A stretch of 64,000 bases of DNA, from positions 190,981 through 254,980 of the forward strand of contig NW_001799646.1 in NCBI RefSeq assembly GCF_000165425.1, in the 5' to 3' direction. Shown piece after piece: positions 35,552-47,715 of this stretch (position 1 is its first letter; the number at the start of each line of letters is the position of its first letter). The translations under genes and the position numbers were made by a program. Source of the DNA: Paramecium tetraurelia. Taxonomy: Eukaryota > Ciliophora > Oligohymenophorea > Peniculida > Parameciidae. The notes below the pieces were generated by a model. The model did no database searches, was not told the origin of the DNA, and was given only the letters and a program-made list of their open reading frames with translations.

Positions 35552-38098
35552 ATGAATTTGAGAAGAATAGGCTCGTTTGATCAAGAATCAAGGAAGTAAG
35601 ATTTGTACGAGGTTTTGGCCTCCTCAAAATCTATAGATGTGAAAATATTCCAAATAATCATAGAAATACTAAAAAAATTGTAGATTTCAGATTCTCTAAA
35701 TTTTTTATAACAAGCTAAAAAAAACCAAAACTTTTGGGTAAACCATTTACAAGATCACAATTCTTCCGCACAAGAAAAATGCGAGAAGTTAGACTAGCTG
35801 ATAAACGAAATCAAATAAATTGCTCAAATTATGAAATAAATTCATGATCATGAATTTAATACCAGAAATTACTCTACTTAAGATATTGTAGAAAAAAAAT
35901 AATCTCTAATTGAGAAAATTGGGAGAGATGAAAATATAATTGAATTCTTAAAATATTTAGTGCATCTCACTTCAGTTGATAATAAATTTATCCAAAGTGG
36001 ATCAAATTCTCTTCATTTGTTAGTTGAAATGAAAATTGATTTGAAAACACATTCTTTTGAAAATATTAAAATTAGAAATACTTCACTTTAAGGAGGTAAT
36101 TTTGCCAAATGCGACTTAAGTGGATCTGAATTTGACAATGTCCTTATTAAAGGGATGAATTTAAATGGTTCGAAATTATTTAATTGTAAATGGATCAATT
36201 TAAGGATGGATGTAATCTAGCTTAATAGTCGAGGTGATTATGTAAATTCATTTTGCTATTCTCCCAATGGTCATTATTTCGCTTCAAGTAGTAATAAATC
36301 GATTATTTTGTGGAATCTTAGAAGGGGAAACATAAGATATGTTATCGAAGGAGAGAGGGAGGTAATGTCACTCTGTTATTCACCTAATTGTTAAATATTA
36401 GGTGCTTGCAGTGGGAAATTTATTTATTTATGGAATCTTTATACAGGTAAATAAAAATAAAAATTAACTGGCCATAATAGTTATGTGAAGGCAGTCAGTT
36501 TTTCTTCTGATGGTCTTAAATTAGCATCTGTTGATGTGGATAATACCCTCTATATATGGGATGTTATAAAAGGAAAGCAAATAATCTAATATGATGATTG
36601 TTATCCAGTTTGTTTCTCTCCTGATGCTGCTATGATAGCATTTGCTGGTTTGAACTACAATATCTATTTATTAGATGTTGAGACAGGAGAAGAAAAGGCA
36701 ATATTTAAGAGACATTACACCGAAATTTTATCAATTTGTTTTTCTCCTGATGGTACTACATTAGCATCTGGAGGTGGAGATATTAAAACTGGTTCATGTT
36801 CCAGGGTCTATTTATGGGATCTTAAGACAGGACAATTAAAAAATGAATTATGTTATATGAAATGTAGGTTTACTTCTGTCTGCTTCTCTCCTGATGGTAC
36901 TACTTTAGCAGCTAGTGTTATTAATAATATTATTGTATGGAATGTTGAGACTGGTGAAGAAGAATACTTTTTACAATGTTATCATAAAGAAATTAATTTA
37001 ATCTGTTTCTCTTCTGATGGTAGAATGTTAGTGTCTGGTAGTGGTTAATATGATGATTTTATAAGTAATAGAGACTCTATGATTCGTTTTTGGGATTTTA
37101 AGTCATTAAAATAAGAGGTTAATTCAGTTGGTCATAAGGGTAATGTTAAATAAGTTTGTTTCTCTCCTGATGGTACTACATTAGCATCTGGTAGTTCAGA
37201 TAACTCTATCCATTTGTGGGATGTTAAGACAGGATAATAAATGTTCAAATTAGAAGGCCATGGACAATGTGTTAATTCAGTCTGTTTCTCTCCTGATGGT
37301 ATTACATTAGCATCTGGTGGTGAATCTACATATGATTCTAAAGAAAACTACATCTGTATATGGGATGTTAAGACAGGATAATAGATGTTCAAATTAGAAG
37401 GCCATGAACGTTATGTAAATTCAGTCTGTTTCTCTCCTGATGGTACTACATTAGCATCTGGTAGTTATGATAACTCTATCCGTTTATGGGATGTTAAGAC
37501 AGGGTAATAAAAAGTCAAATTAGATGGTCATTCAGAAGCAGTTATATCAGTCAATTTCTCTCCTGTTGGTACTACATTAGCATCTGGTAGTTATGATAAC
37601 TCTATCCGTTTATGGGATGTTAAGACAGGATAATAAATGTTCAAATTAGAAGGCCATGAAAATGGTGTTAATTCAGTTTGTTTCTCTCCTGATGGTACTA
37701 CATTAGCATCTGGTGGCTTTGATAGCTCTATTCGTTTATGGGATGTTAAGACAGGATAATAAATGTTCAAATTAGAAGGCCATGAACGTTATGTAAATTC
37801 AGTCTGTTTCTCTCCTGATGGTACTACATTAGCATCTGGTAGTTATGATAACTCTATCCGTTTATGGGATGTTAATAGTGGATAATAAATGTTCAAATTA
37901 GAAGGCCATGAACATTGTGTTAATTCAGTCTGTTTCTCCTCTGATGGTACTACATTAGCATCTGGTAGTGGTGATCACTCTATCCGTTTATGGGATGTTA
38001 AAACAAAACAACATATTACAGATTCAGATAAAACTTATAAGAAGCATTTAGCAAAATCTACCTTACCCATCAAAATATACATCACTATCTTTGATTGA
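35552..38098 (+). CDS. Pentapeptide + 14-repeat WD40 protein, right (intact) copy
   Basis: Single exon, 848 residues, no frame disruption. N-terminal helical region (~1-150, [20 protein letters not shown] start), pentapeptide-like stretch (~180-200), then 14 WD40 units from ~205 to the end, forming probably two propellers; the last unit is followed by a short tail to TGA. Residue ~223 is Gln encoded by TAG (VIQLNS) where the left copy has Glu encoded by GAG (VIELNS). The lesions of the left copy are absent. The family is abundant in ciliates and thought to scaffold protein complexes; partner and location unknown. It may be the functional member of the pair. Confidence 0.92.
37100..38020 (+). 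repeat. Tandem ~126-bp WD40-unit repeats (right copy)
   Basis: Seven near-identical units with the same codon blocks as in the left copy and the same unit order, including one variant unit with a Tyr-Asp-Ser-Lys-Glu insertion (~37320-37370). Confidence 0.85.
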
Positions 38099-38377
38099 CA
38101 AATACAGTATAATTTCACTATTATTTTAGCTATTCCAGTTACAATTCTTCATATAACTAGATATCCTATATTTTCAGCTAAAAGAACTTTGATATCCAAA
38201 GGAGAATTTACAACTGATGCTGGAATGAACATAAGAATACTATTTGAATAAAATTGAGGTTGTATTTGAAAAGATTTTTGTAATTTCTGTTAAATCCAGA
38301 AATTTTACGGTTCAGTGATTTATAATTTATCTTATAATTTGCTTCCTTTACCGCCTACTTTTTGTTATTTTTTTACA

Positions 38378-38913
38378 AGAGAATATAATATAATTTTACA
38401 CAAACAATTTAAGTACGCTTTAAAAAAAGATTTTCAACTTAAAATCTTTTTAAGCGTCAACAACAAAGTTAAGACTATTACTAATGATTATTATGCAATC
38501 TATTTATTTCTTGTTTGAGGATTTCAAAATATATATCTAAAATAATATTATTAAAATTTTACCAAAATTTGAGTCTAAATATTGTTTATAAGATTTATTT
38601 CATTAGTATTTAATTATATAAACAATCATATATATTTAATAAAAAATATTATCTATATTTTACTCATATCCAATCTTAATCTCTAGAGTGGTTCTTTTAT
38701 TGTCATTAGATGCGTAAAGATATCAAAGCTTTTATATTTTTGGTGCTTAAGTATTGTTTGGAATTCTTATTGATTAAATTTAATGTTTTCGAAAATTATT
38801 TTATTCAAGATAGTTTGTAAATACAATTATGCAATTATTTATTAATGATATTTAAGCAATAAAATTTATGTCAAGGATATATAAATAAAATTAACAAAAA
38901 CCTTTTATTTTCA
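38378..38913. other. Intergenic, A+T-rich
   Basis: No supported feature; an open 67-codon frame at 38315-38518 is low-complexity. Confidence 0.55.
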
Positions 38914-39829
38914 ATGTCCCAAAGACCACCTGTCCCATAAAGTAATATTAACATCCATATTCTTAGATTAAGCTCCTCAACCATAATAATATCCATCTGC
39001 TCCTTAATATGCTCCTTAATATGCTCCATAATATGTTCCATAATATGCTCCTTTACCAACATATCTTCCATAGCAATATGCTCCTGCTCCTATCGCACCA
39101 CTAACATACAGTGTTGCCAGACCTGTTGCTCCTCAACCAGTTGTTGCTCAACCAGTTGTTCAAGCTCCTGTTTTGTAATAATCAGTTATTGCTCAACCAG
39201 TCGTTTAATAATCAGTCCATGTAAGCATATTCAAATCTAGATTTAAGGCAACAATTAAAGGAGAATCAAGAATCGAATATATTCCTTATCAAAAGGCTGT
39301 TATGGAATACGAAGAATAAGAAGTCGTTTAATACGTTCCAAGAGAAAAGAAAATCACAGATTATTATGCAGTTGAATACTAGACCGAATATATCCCATAA
39401 GTCTTCTAAGAAAAATACACAGGTATTAACTATAACTAAGTATTTAGAGTACGTTCCAGTTGACAGATATTAAGAAAGAGTTGAATACTACCCAGTTGAA
39501 AGATAAGTTGTTCATGTAAAAATTTTACATAATAAATTTAGCAATAAGTTGTTTAACAACCAGTTGTTCAATAAGTAGTCTAACAACCAGTTGTCTAATA
39601 AGTCGTTCCTCAACCAGTCGTTTAATAAGTTGTTTAATAACCTCTCAGTGTTGTTTAACCAGTCTAAACTGTCCCAGTGACATATGCACCATAATATGCT
39701 GCCCCAATCGTCTCATCAAGAGTTATTCCATCATACCCATAATATCCATCATATCCTTAATACCAATAGGCTCCCTAGTAATAAGCCTAGCCATAATAAC
39801 CCCCAAGATCAAATTTGAATGTTCATTGA
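38914..39829 (+). CDS. Alveolin/epiplasmin-type cortical cytoskeleton protein
   Basis: Encodes 270 residues; introns 38942-38966 (25 nt), 39221-39247 (27 nt), 39423-39447 (25 nt) and 39516-39541 (26 nt). The centre (~100-180) has the Val/Pro/Glu/Tyr-rich core of alveolins: RIEYIPYQKAVMEYEEQEVV, QYVPREKKITDYYAVEYQTE, EYVPVDRYQERVEYYPVERQ. Repetitive flanks surround it: APQYAPQYAPQYVPQYAP before, and QQVVQQPVVQQVV-type repeats plus PSYPQYPSYPQYQ after. Alveolins make the membrane skeleton under the pellicle in ciliates, apicomplexans and dinoflagellates. Most repeat glutamines are TAA/TAG. Intron 2 is 3n long with no in-frame TGA. Confidence 0.9.
38985..39060 (+). repeat. 15-bp tandem repeat coding for Ala-Pro-Gln-Tyr units
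   Basis: Four to five copies of a 15-bp unit based on AATATGCTCCTT. It encodes AP(Q)QYAPQYVPQY and suggests slippage-driven length change. Confidence 0.7.
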
Positions 39830-40757
39830 AATATAAGTGTACATCAATCAATTATATTGTTATTATCAAATTTCAAATTAAAATTTTCTCAAAGCCTTAC
39901 ATATATTATTTGTTACTATATGTAAATACTTGCTAAATTAATCAGTACCTCATTTTAAGAAAATTATTAAAAAATAATAAATTTTATTTTAGGAAAAAAC
40001 TTCGTTTAAAAAATCGATGGTTCTTAGTCTTCTCGACATGTTGTAAAATCAATTGGCCTAAGCTCTTACAAATATCAGCTTAAATACGATGTAATTATGT
40101 TTTAGATAATTCCAAATGATTTTTACTTTATTGTAAATAAGCTACAAAATAACATAAGAAAATTGAAAAGGAGTACACTATTTTTAGAGATTTAAATCTA
40201 ATGAAGACCCCCAAAAATACATGATTAAAAATAACTTCCAGACAATCCCATATTTATTTAATTATATAATATGTTAAATTAAATAGAAAGAATAAAAGAA
40301 TTAATTAATGATGACTTTTCACTTCGCAGTGACCCCCATGACATATCATGAGTGTAAATACTTCCTTAGATGCCTGACATTATATATATTTTTATTAAAT
40401 TAATCACTTCAAAAATATGTTTACCAGAGACTCTTAATAGTATAAATTAGTAATTAATTATTCTCTAAATTTAGGCTAATTTGAGTTTATAATTTGATGG
40501 TATGAAATAATAAGTTTCTAATTTTTAATAATAAGTATTCTGATTAATTACTTCTATTTCAAAATTTAGAAAATATTACGCTTTGCATTTTACAAGGGTA
40601 AAGGGGATTACAAACAGTATTGTTTCTAATGAAAATTTGATTTGAACACTTAAAAGTATGATTTTAGTAATATTATATATTAATCGGATTATTATATGAA
40701 ATAATTTCCAAAAATTGATGACAGAGGAGTTGAGATCAAGATTTCATTAAATATAAT
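39830..40757. other. Intergenic with two adjacent small hairpins
   Basis: Mostly A+T-rich. At 40319-40332 TCACT-TCGC-AGTGA and at 40337-40350 CATGA-CATA-TCATG form two 5-bp stems with 4-nt loops separated by CCCC. Nothing else recognised. Confidence 0.4.
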
Positions 40758-41267
40758 TCAGTAATCACGGAATTTATCTAGTATTCTTTTATTAATAATA
40801 TTCAATCTCTTTTGTTTTTGGACAAGTTTCTGTGTATTTGGTTTATGTTGCCTTTATATTTGATATGGATCTTCAACGATCTTCATACTGAAGGTAGGTA
40901 AAGGAATTCCAGTTATCAGTTGAGTTTTATTTTAAGTTTATTTTGGAGAAGGTGTTATGGTTTTTCGTTATTTTTTCAATGGTAGAACAGGGATTTTATT
41001 ATAATTGTGTACAGGAGTCAATCTAGATGAGTCTCTTATGTGTCCCAGACGTATCATCATGAACATTTTTCTTTTTTCAAGCTCTTCCATGTATCCAAAA
41101 TCAAGATCATTTATATCCTAGACAATAGGTGATCTCTCTTTCCTTTCAATTTTGATAAGTGGTTTTGAGCGAACAGCCTCTAAAAAAGGAGGAGACATGT
41201 TCATATGTCTTGATTATACTTGATAATTAATACCCACTCCTTGACGAGATCTACTTTTCATTTTCAT
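40758..41267 (-). CDS. Hypothetical basic protein
   Basis: Single exon, 169 residues, MKMKSRSRQGVGINYQ start and TGA end. Very basic with Pro-Ser/Thr sites (RSPIVQD, TITPSPKQ, RLTPVHN) and a helical YMEELEKRKMFMMIRLG. No membrane segment or domain recognised. Higher G+C than its flanks and ordinary codon use support a real gene. Possibly a phospho-regulated cytoskeletal or nuclear protein, by composition alone. Confidence 0.6.
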
Positions 41268-41636
41268 TGTTCAATATTTTTGTTTGATATATTACATCCA
41301 TTTATGTATTTAATAAATAAATAATTAGTATATATCAATAAACTTATATAATCTTATCTCTATGGTGGTCTCTGAAGGGATAGAAAAAAACAACTTGGAA
41401 TAAAATTAAATATTATAATTTTGTAGTACTTATACTAATAATCTAGATAATTATAAATATTAGGTTGTTCTTCCACGAATATCACCAATTATAGTTAAAA
41501 ACTGCGATTAGAATTACCTCAAAGGGAATTTCAAAAATTTTAAAGTTTTTAATTAAAAACTCTTAACTTCATTAAATAATGACAAAAAATATATAATAAT
41601 TACTTGATCATGTGTTGCCTGAAGAATTTCCTTTAA
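41268..41636. other. Intergenic, A+T-rich
   Basis: No supported feature. Confidence 0.55.
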
Positions 41637-42273
41637 TCATTATTCAATTATTTAGTCTTCTTCTTTTGGTTATGGTGAATAAATAATTGAGTCTCTGTCA
41701 GACAAAACAAATGGCAAGAGATCCTGCAGTTTAATTTTATTATAAGTTTCCACTTGGCCTTAACTAATGGGAGATGGTTTTAGATTCCAGTATAATATAT
41801 AATAATTGAGCTTGAGTTTATTCAGCAAAACAGTAATCAGAATTAAAAGCGCGATAATTGCAATCGAAATTAAGATGATATCAACACTGTTGAATACATC
41901 TCGAAACAAGACAATACCAATCACCAAAAACAGTAACACAAGGAAGGCGATCACTATTGTAAGAATGAGCCACTTCCCAATTGTATTAATGTTTCTCCTA
42001 ATTCTACACCATTTCATACATGTAGTATCCATTGATTTGGAATGGATAGGAGCATTCATTTTTGCAAATAAATGCTTACTCCTTCTATTTCTTGGCATTC
42101 TTCCTGGCTGTATCCTAAATGCACTTTTCGTGATATGTGATTCCCTTGCACTGACAATATTGGTGAACCATACCAAAATCCTGAGTGCATTCTTAACAAG
42201 CCTTAAATGGCTGATCTATTTGTCTATGAGTCGACGACAACATATTCAGTATAATTGTTTCGTGACTTTTCAT
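41637..42273 (-). CDS. RING-CH (MARCH-type) membrane E3 ubiquitin ligase
   Basis: Encodes 204 residues with one intron (41998-42019, 22 nt) between the zinc finger and the membrane part. RING-CH (~27-80): ACQECTQDFGMVHQYCQCKG, TYHEKCIQDTARK and FICKNECSYPF give the C4HC3 ligands of MARCH ligases. Two transmembrane helices follow (WLILTIVIAFLVLLFLVIGI and DIILISIAIIALLILITVLL), the usual MARCH layout. Such enzymes ubiquitinate membrane cargo for endosomal sorting. The tail is short and acidic. The Trp normally next to the last Cys pair is not seen. Confidence 0.88.
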
Positions 42274-43091
42274 TACAATTGTTCCTTTGTGCCTAGCCGA
42301 CGGTGAGCCTAAAGGTGTGAATCTTAAACGATAATTGCTTGATTCTTAAACTGTCAAATCAGAAAAATTCGAGGAATTCTTCCCTTATTATCGCTACTCT
42401 GATAGTCTAGATAATGGTGAATTTCTCATTAATATTATATGATAAAAATCAAATTGAAATTTTAGAACACTAATTGGAAATATCATTTCTCAATTTATAA
42501 CTTTCTGGGAAATTAATTTTTTTACTTTGAATGGGCTCAAAAACTTTTTGGATCCAATCAAAAATAAAAAAATTAACTTATCTTTAACAAATTGAAAAAT
42601 ATTATTTTTAAACTTTTGAGACCTTATTGTCATTATAATCATATTTTATTTATTCATTGCTTACAAATGGTTTATTTTCTGTATATAAGATCGGGAAGGT
42701 AGTTCTCAATTTTCAATATATTCCTACGTTATTCACACGGAATAACCTTTGAGAGAATAGAAAATTAATCCAAACTGTAAGATTAAGTTATAAGATTTAT
42801 ATCTTAATCGTAAAATGTTGAATATTACAGATATAATTTGGATCGATTAATACTGACATCAGTGGGTAAACGAAAAAATTGAACTCATAAGCAAGTAGTG
42901 ATTATTTCTTAACGCTAACTTTGAACTGTTTCAATAAACAATCTAATCTTTTAGATTAAAATTTAATTAATTATAGTTGGACTTATTAGATTGAATCAAC
43001 AATATTAAGCATTATTCTAAAACTACTAATTGATTTTTTAACTAAATAATACTGAGTTAGGTAGAATCTAATATTTGGAGAAATCATATAA
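42274..43091. other. Intergenic, A+T-rich
   Basis: About 820 bp, no gene, RNA or repeat recognised. Confidence 0.55.
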
Positions 43092-46000
43092 TCAAAATAA
43101 AAATTATCCAACTTGCTTTATTCTTTCAGTTTAGGCTAAAACTTAGTCTATTTTTTTTGGGTCCATTCTATAAGTATTAATAACTATTTTCGTGCTTTTA
43201 TGTTTAGCCTTTTTGCGTCTGTGAATTGCCTTTGGCAAGAATCCTCTTTGAAAATCCATTGAACCGTATCTATCTTTTTCAGTAGGATAATCTAAATCAC
43301 ATTAATTCACCTTTTCAATATATAAATGTATGATACTTCTTTTTCATATTGATTATTGAAAGAAGAAAATAATTTTAAAATTTCAGTTTCTTATCTAAAA
43401 TCTTTGATTCTATTCATTTAATTCTCAATTTCAACAGGATCCAATTTACTAAAAAACTTAAGGTTCTTTTTGATTGGTGATCCAAGCTCCTAGGTAAAAG
43501 ATTTCGATTATCCATGAAAATTAGTTTAAACTTGGTCTTCAAATTTAAAAAATTAGATTTTTTATGGATCTGAATCTTTTCCCAATAATTTTAATTTCAA
43601 TTCAGAAATATGCGATAATTCCTCATAACAATTTGTAAGATTGTTATTAAAAACTAACTCAATTTTAGAGGCATTTTAAATTTGCTCTTATCTTTACTTA
43701 TCTAATAAATATCATGAAATATTACATAACATAATTTAATATTTAGCATCTTAATCAGGATTGGTCTCTAACTCCTTCATTAATGATTCTATGATTGCTC
43801 TTTTTTATAATAAGGGCATTTCATCTGGAATTTTGAATTATTCCATCAACTCCCTTTCATATTTCATTTTTTCAATTTGCTTTTAGTATTCAATCTATCT
43901 TTATTTCTCTTTTTCTTATTGTTCCAGCTTCTTGGGCTAAAAAATTACTTAATAAATATTCTTACATCCATAGGCGATATCTAGTTAGATGATTTTCTCC
44001 TCGCGAAATTTAAGGCAACTGCAGCAGCTGGCAATTTTAATTACTTTGTATTTTTCACGATTCTAGATCTATTTGATTTATCTCCTTGGGAAGACTCAAT
44101 GGTCAATTTACTTTCGGGCTAACTATCTTCAGATCTTTATTGTTATTATTATTGTTATATTTAATCTTTGATTTAGGATCTAGATTTGTTGGTTGCTCTA
44201 TTATTTTTAATACTGCTCTACGTATTATTTATTGGAATGAGCATCTTAGATTATGATTAAGTCCCTGGGATCATGTTGGATGTGGGAATATATGTGTTGG
44301 AAGGTACTTATCCATTCCTTGGAGATAATGGTTACTTTTATTGAATAATAGTTTAAGTTGGCAATTAATGCTGATCCTCCAATTTTAGAAGAGAGAAAGA
44401 TGCAGCAGAATGTTGATAATTTTTAATCTTGCAGTTGGGAGAACCTTCAATGGATTCTTCAATGATGATATTATTTGTAGGTTGAGTTGGTTCGCATTGA
44501 TTTACTTAAATATTAATTTACTACGTTAATGTTTAATTACTTTAAAAGTTCTCTTCATCATGCATGATGGATGTGATACTGCTTTACTATTACAATAGTT
44601 TCTAAGCAGATTTTTTCATTAAGTCCAAGTTGTCGTGAGTTTAAAACATTGGGTAATCTTGTTGTTTATTGCTTTCAATATGGGTAGTTGCTGGTCGTAA
44701 TGTACTTGAATGTAAAAGGTGGTTTTACTCATGATGAGCATGCAATGATTATTCTAACAATGAGATTTGGGACTCTTCTTTTGAGAGTGAATTCTCAAAT
44801 TGTTATTAGTTTTAATGATCATATATTTTTAAATCATTTGATTACAGAGTTTTAAGTTTTGTTTTTGTAGACTTAGCAGAAATGAGTGATCTGACAGACT
44901 ATGGAGGAGAAAGGAAATTTCCAGTTTGATGCGCTTCTTCAAAGCTTTTCTTAGGACTAATATATTGTTCTTTAGAAGAGTTTTCTGTATACTATGCAAT
45001 TTCTTAGGTTCCTCCAGGAATGAATGAAAATTTGACTAGTTATTATTTTGATTAGGCCTTATCTGATTTCTTATCATTTTCTAAGTACTTGGCACTTTAA
45101 ATTATTTAGGACTTGTTATCTACTCTGATATCTTTCGTATTTGGATCAGTACCATAACTGGCATTTTTTAATCTATCACTTTAAGTCATTGGTTTTCTTT
45201 GAGAACTGAACTCTTCTTCATTGCTATAGTATTTTTATAGCTTCTCTTTCAGATCCATTTTGCTAGAATCACTGCCCATGGGTAAGTTTTATGATTATTT
45301 CCTGGAGTGATTCTACTATTATTTTGATTATTGCGCATTGGAATCCTACTTATCAACTCTTAATAGTTGCTAGTGGTTTTGGTTTGCTTATGATTCTAAT
45401 TACTAAACATCCAGATCTTCTTTATTATCAACTCTCCTCAGTTCTTCTATACTATTTTTATTATTTTTTATAATAAAGTCTTCTTGTTATTCTATTTCTC
45501 CATCCTAACTTACAATATTGATTATCGCCTTCTCATTCTTTGGAATAGGTCCGATCTCATTAATTGTAGACTATTTTAGGGATGGAAATTCTTTCAGAAT
45601 ATTTTCTGCTTGTGTACTATTGGGACTATTCAATTAGAAGGGATTTATGCAACGAGCAGATGAATCACCCTGATTTTTATTCCTATTGGTATGATACTTA
45701 GCACTATTGAATTTTTTATCAATTTTCAAGTTACTATTTCTGTTTGATTAAGGTTATAGTTGTCCAGGCATTTAAGCATCTTAGTCTGTAGTCTGTTATT
45801 CTTTGTTATTGAGGTTTCTATTGCTAAATGTATGAATATGATTCTTCCTCATTTCTATTTATGATGAAGTAACCGTCCGTATTTCATAAGGTACTTTTTT
45901 TTCAAGTAGAGGTGTTTGATTTTTAATCAGATTTCGTTTCACTGTTCCTAAAATCTAGATATGCAGTGGTTGAATAGCTTTTTTTTCCTTTTGTCTTTTT

Positions 46001-46146
46001 GTTAATAGTTCACAAAATTAAGCTTAATCTACAAAGGATATCGATTGCAAGTGTCCTGCTAATACTCTTTCAACAATTGTCAAAATAAATAGCTCTTCCC
46101 TTTGAATATTTCTTTTATTATCAACCTCAAATTCATATGCTTTCAT
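43092..46146 (-). CDS. Large low-complexity Gln/Asn/Ser-rich protein with C-terminal coiled coil
   Basis: Encodes 991 residues in four exons; introns 43937-43965 (29 nt), 43702-43725 (24 nt), 43311-43336 (26 nt, ends AAG). The first ~60 residues look folded (EFEVDNKRNIQREELFILTI); ~100-720 is disordered, with long Gln/Asn/Ser runs, many TAA/TAG codons and repeated Pro-Ser sites. The last 270 residues are charged and helical (KKLEQQEKEKQRQIEYQKQ). Exon length is an exact multiple of three and no TGA occurs in ~3 kb of reading frame, which is strong evidence for a gene. No domain recognised; such proteins are often scaffolds or prion-like. Confidence 0.82.
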
Positions 46147-46323
46147 TTATATATATAAATATAAATAACAGAGAAATTAAAAATCTAATAGGTATAATCT
46201 TGTTGAAGAACACACAGCACATCCAATGAAGTACTGCTATAACTCACAAAATACTTGTAAATAATATATGAAAATTGACTCTGATTATTTATTATTAATA
46301 AGTTTTAACAATAATAATTAGAA

Positions 46324-47277
46324 ATGCTTAACGAATATGAAATTAGACTCAAAAATATTTTTGTAGATCCCCAAATTGTGCAATCCTATGATTTCATTTC
46401 CAAAGTCTAGTTGTATACAAAGGACCAAGTCATATTTAAATATGGAGATGAGAACAAGTTCTTCATGGTTCTCCAAAATGGATCAATATCCTAAAATACA
46501 TCATACATTCCAATAGGTCTTGTACAAAACACCATCAAATGTCTGAGTGATTGTGCATTTAGAATTATTGATGAATAATAGTTTGAAATGCTGAGCAAAG
46601 CCAAAATCAACTATCAAAAAAAAATTCTTGATTTTCTTCACAACTTGCCTTGCTTTAAAGATGCAAAAAATGTCAAACTAAACTTTCTCATCGAAGATTA
46701 TAAGTTAGGGTAAAGTTGTCTGAATGAACAGGAATACTCCAAATCACTATTTGTTATTTATGATGGGTATTTTATTTATTATAAGAAGCGAATTTCTAAT
46801 AAGGAAGAAATGGAATAAGAGCTATATTGACATTGGACAAGTTAGTAAAGGCGAAATAATTAATGATTACGAATGTACCAGTGGCTTGATTTAACAGTTC
46901 TAGATTCTTTGTAAATCTTAAACTGCCTAAATTATTAAAATCGATGACTACAAAAGATTGATAGATCTAAATGACTTCCTAAAGATTGCCGCTGAAAAAT
47001 TCAATCATCGACTAGCAAGATATAAGCGTATGACTGATTTTAAATCGGGTACTAATAGATTATGAGTCATATAGGAAACTGCGACTATTAATAACCATTC
47101 GAACCAGAAATCTTACCTTTAAGAGATGTTATCAACAGAGTCCAAACCTCACAAGGGAGATAAAGAATACCAGTTCAAATAACGATTGATGAAGAGGTAA
47201 AGAAGAAGGTTCAAATTAAAATGGGAACCTACAAAACAGGATAGAATAGGAAAAGAATGTATTCATTGATGTAATGA
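46324..47277 (+). CDS. Cyclic-nucleotide-binding-domain-like protein
   Basis: Encodes 302 residues; introns 46767-46785 (19 nt, ends AAG) and 47049-47074 (26 nt). The first part (~33-100) has a beta-roll-like VIFKYGDENKFFMVLQNGSI, as in the start of a cNMP domain, and a second such unit (~135-200) reads LFVIYDGSEFLIRKKW then IDIGQVSKGEIINDY, resembling the phosphate-binding cassette region. The key Arg of that cassette (RxA) is not evident, so it may not bind nucleotide. Tandem domains recall PKA regulatory subunits, but the inhibitor sequence and dimer domain are missing. The tail is basic. Confidence 0.7.
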
Positions 47278-47715
47278 CACTTATAACTTTTAAAATTATT
47301 ATAATTCTTTTATATCTAGACCAATTCACATTGTATCAATTTCTACGATTCCGATATTAAATTAAAAACTTTTGACAGTATTCCTATAACTTATCATTTT
47401 TTAATATTTAATAAATGACAAATTATATAAATTTGCTATAAATGAATATGTAAATAATTATTATTAATGACAATTATAAATTAATATGACGATATATATA
47501 ACTTTTAGTTAAAAATAATTGAATGAACAATTCTTGATTACGTGCTATTTTGACAGAATATTTGATGTCACTTACATGTAACTGTTCATCTGGAAATTTA
47601 AAGAGAGTTCTAATATTTTGAAATGAATTAAGCGAAAATTTGAGGTCAAACATTAGATAGAAAAACTTGCTTTTTATTTGATAATTATATATAATAACAT
47701 ATATAAACAGATATT
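47278..47715. other. Intergenic, A+T-rich
   Basis: No supported feature between the convergent gene ends. Confidence 0.55.

Larger units (their letters stand above)
35133..38377 (+). repeat. Right arm of the ~3.25-kb inverted duplication (pair of 3772-7037)
   Basis: Matches the reverse complement of 3772-7037, including ~420 bp upstream of the WD40 start and ~200-280 bp after the stop. A 22-bp perfect palindrome (35837-35858; left arm 6311-6332) lies in the coding part of both arms. Similarity tapers at both ends, so the exact borders are good to about ten bases. Confidence 0.93.

Noticed and set aside
35383-35580. 65-codon frame just upstream of the right WD40 gene
   Set aside because: It lies in the upstream part of the duplication arm and overlaps the better-supported WD40 start at 35552 in another frame. 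It has no homology signal.
39100-39660. CRISPR-like array from repeated CAACCAGTTGTT blocks
   Set aside because: The repeats are in frame, encode Gln-Pro-Val-Val, and vary by codon; they are protein low-complexity repeats of an alveolin-like gene.
41806-42306. A 166-codon + strand frame with hydrophobic segments
   Set aside because: It is antisense to the RING-CH gene, whose zinc ligands, two membrane helices and intron are convincing; the hydrophobic look is a mirror of the membrane helices.
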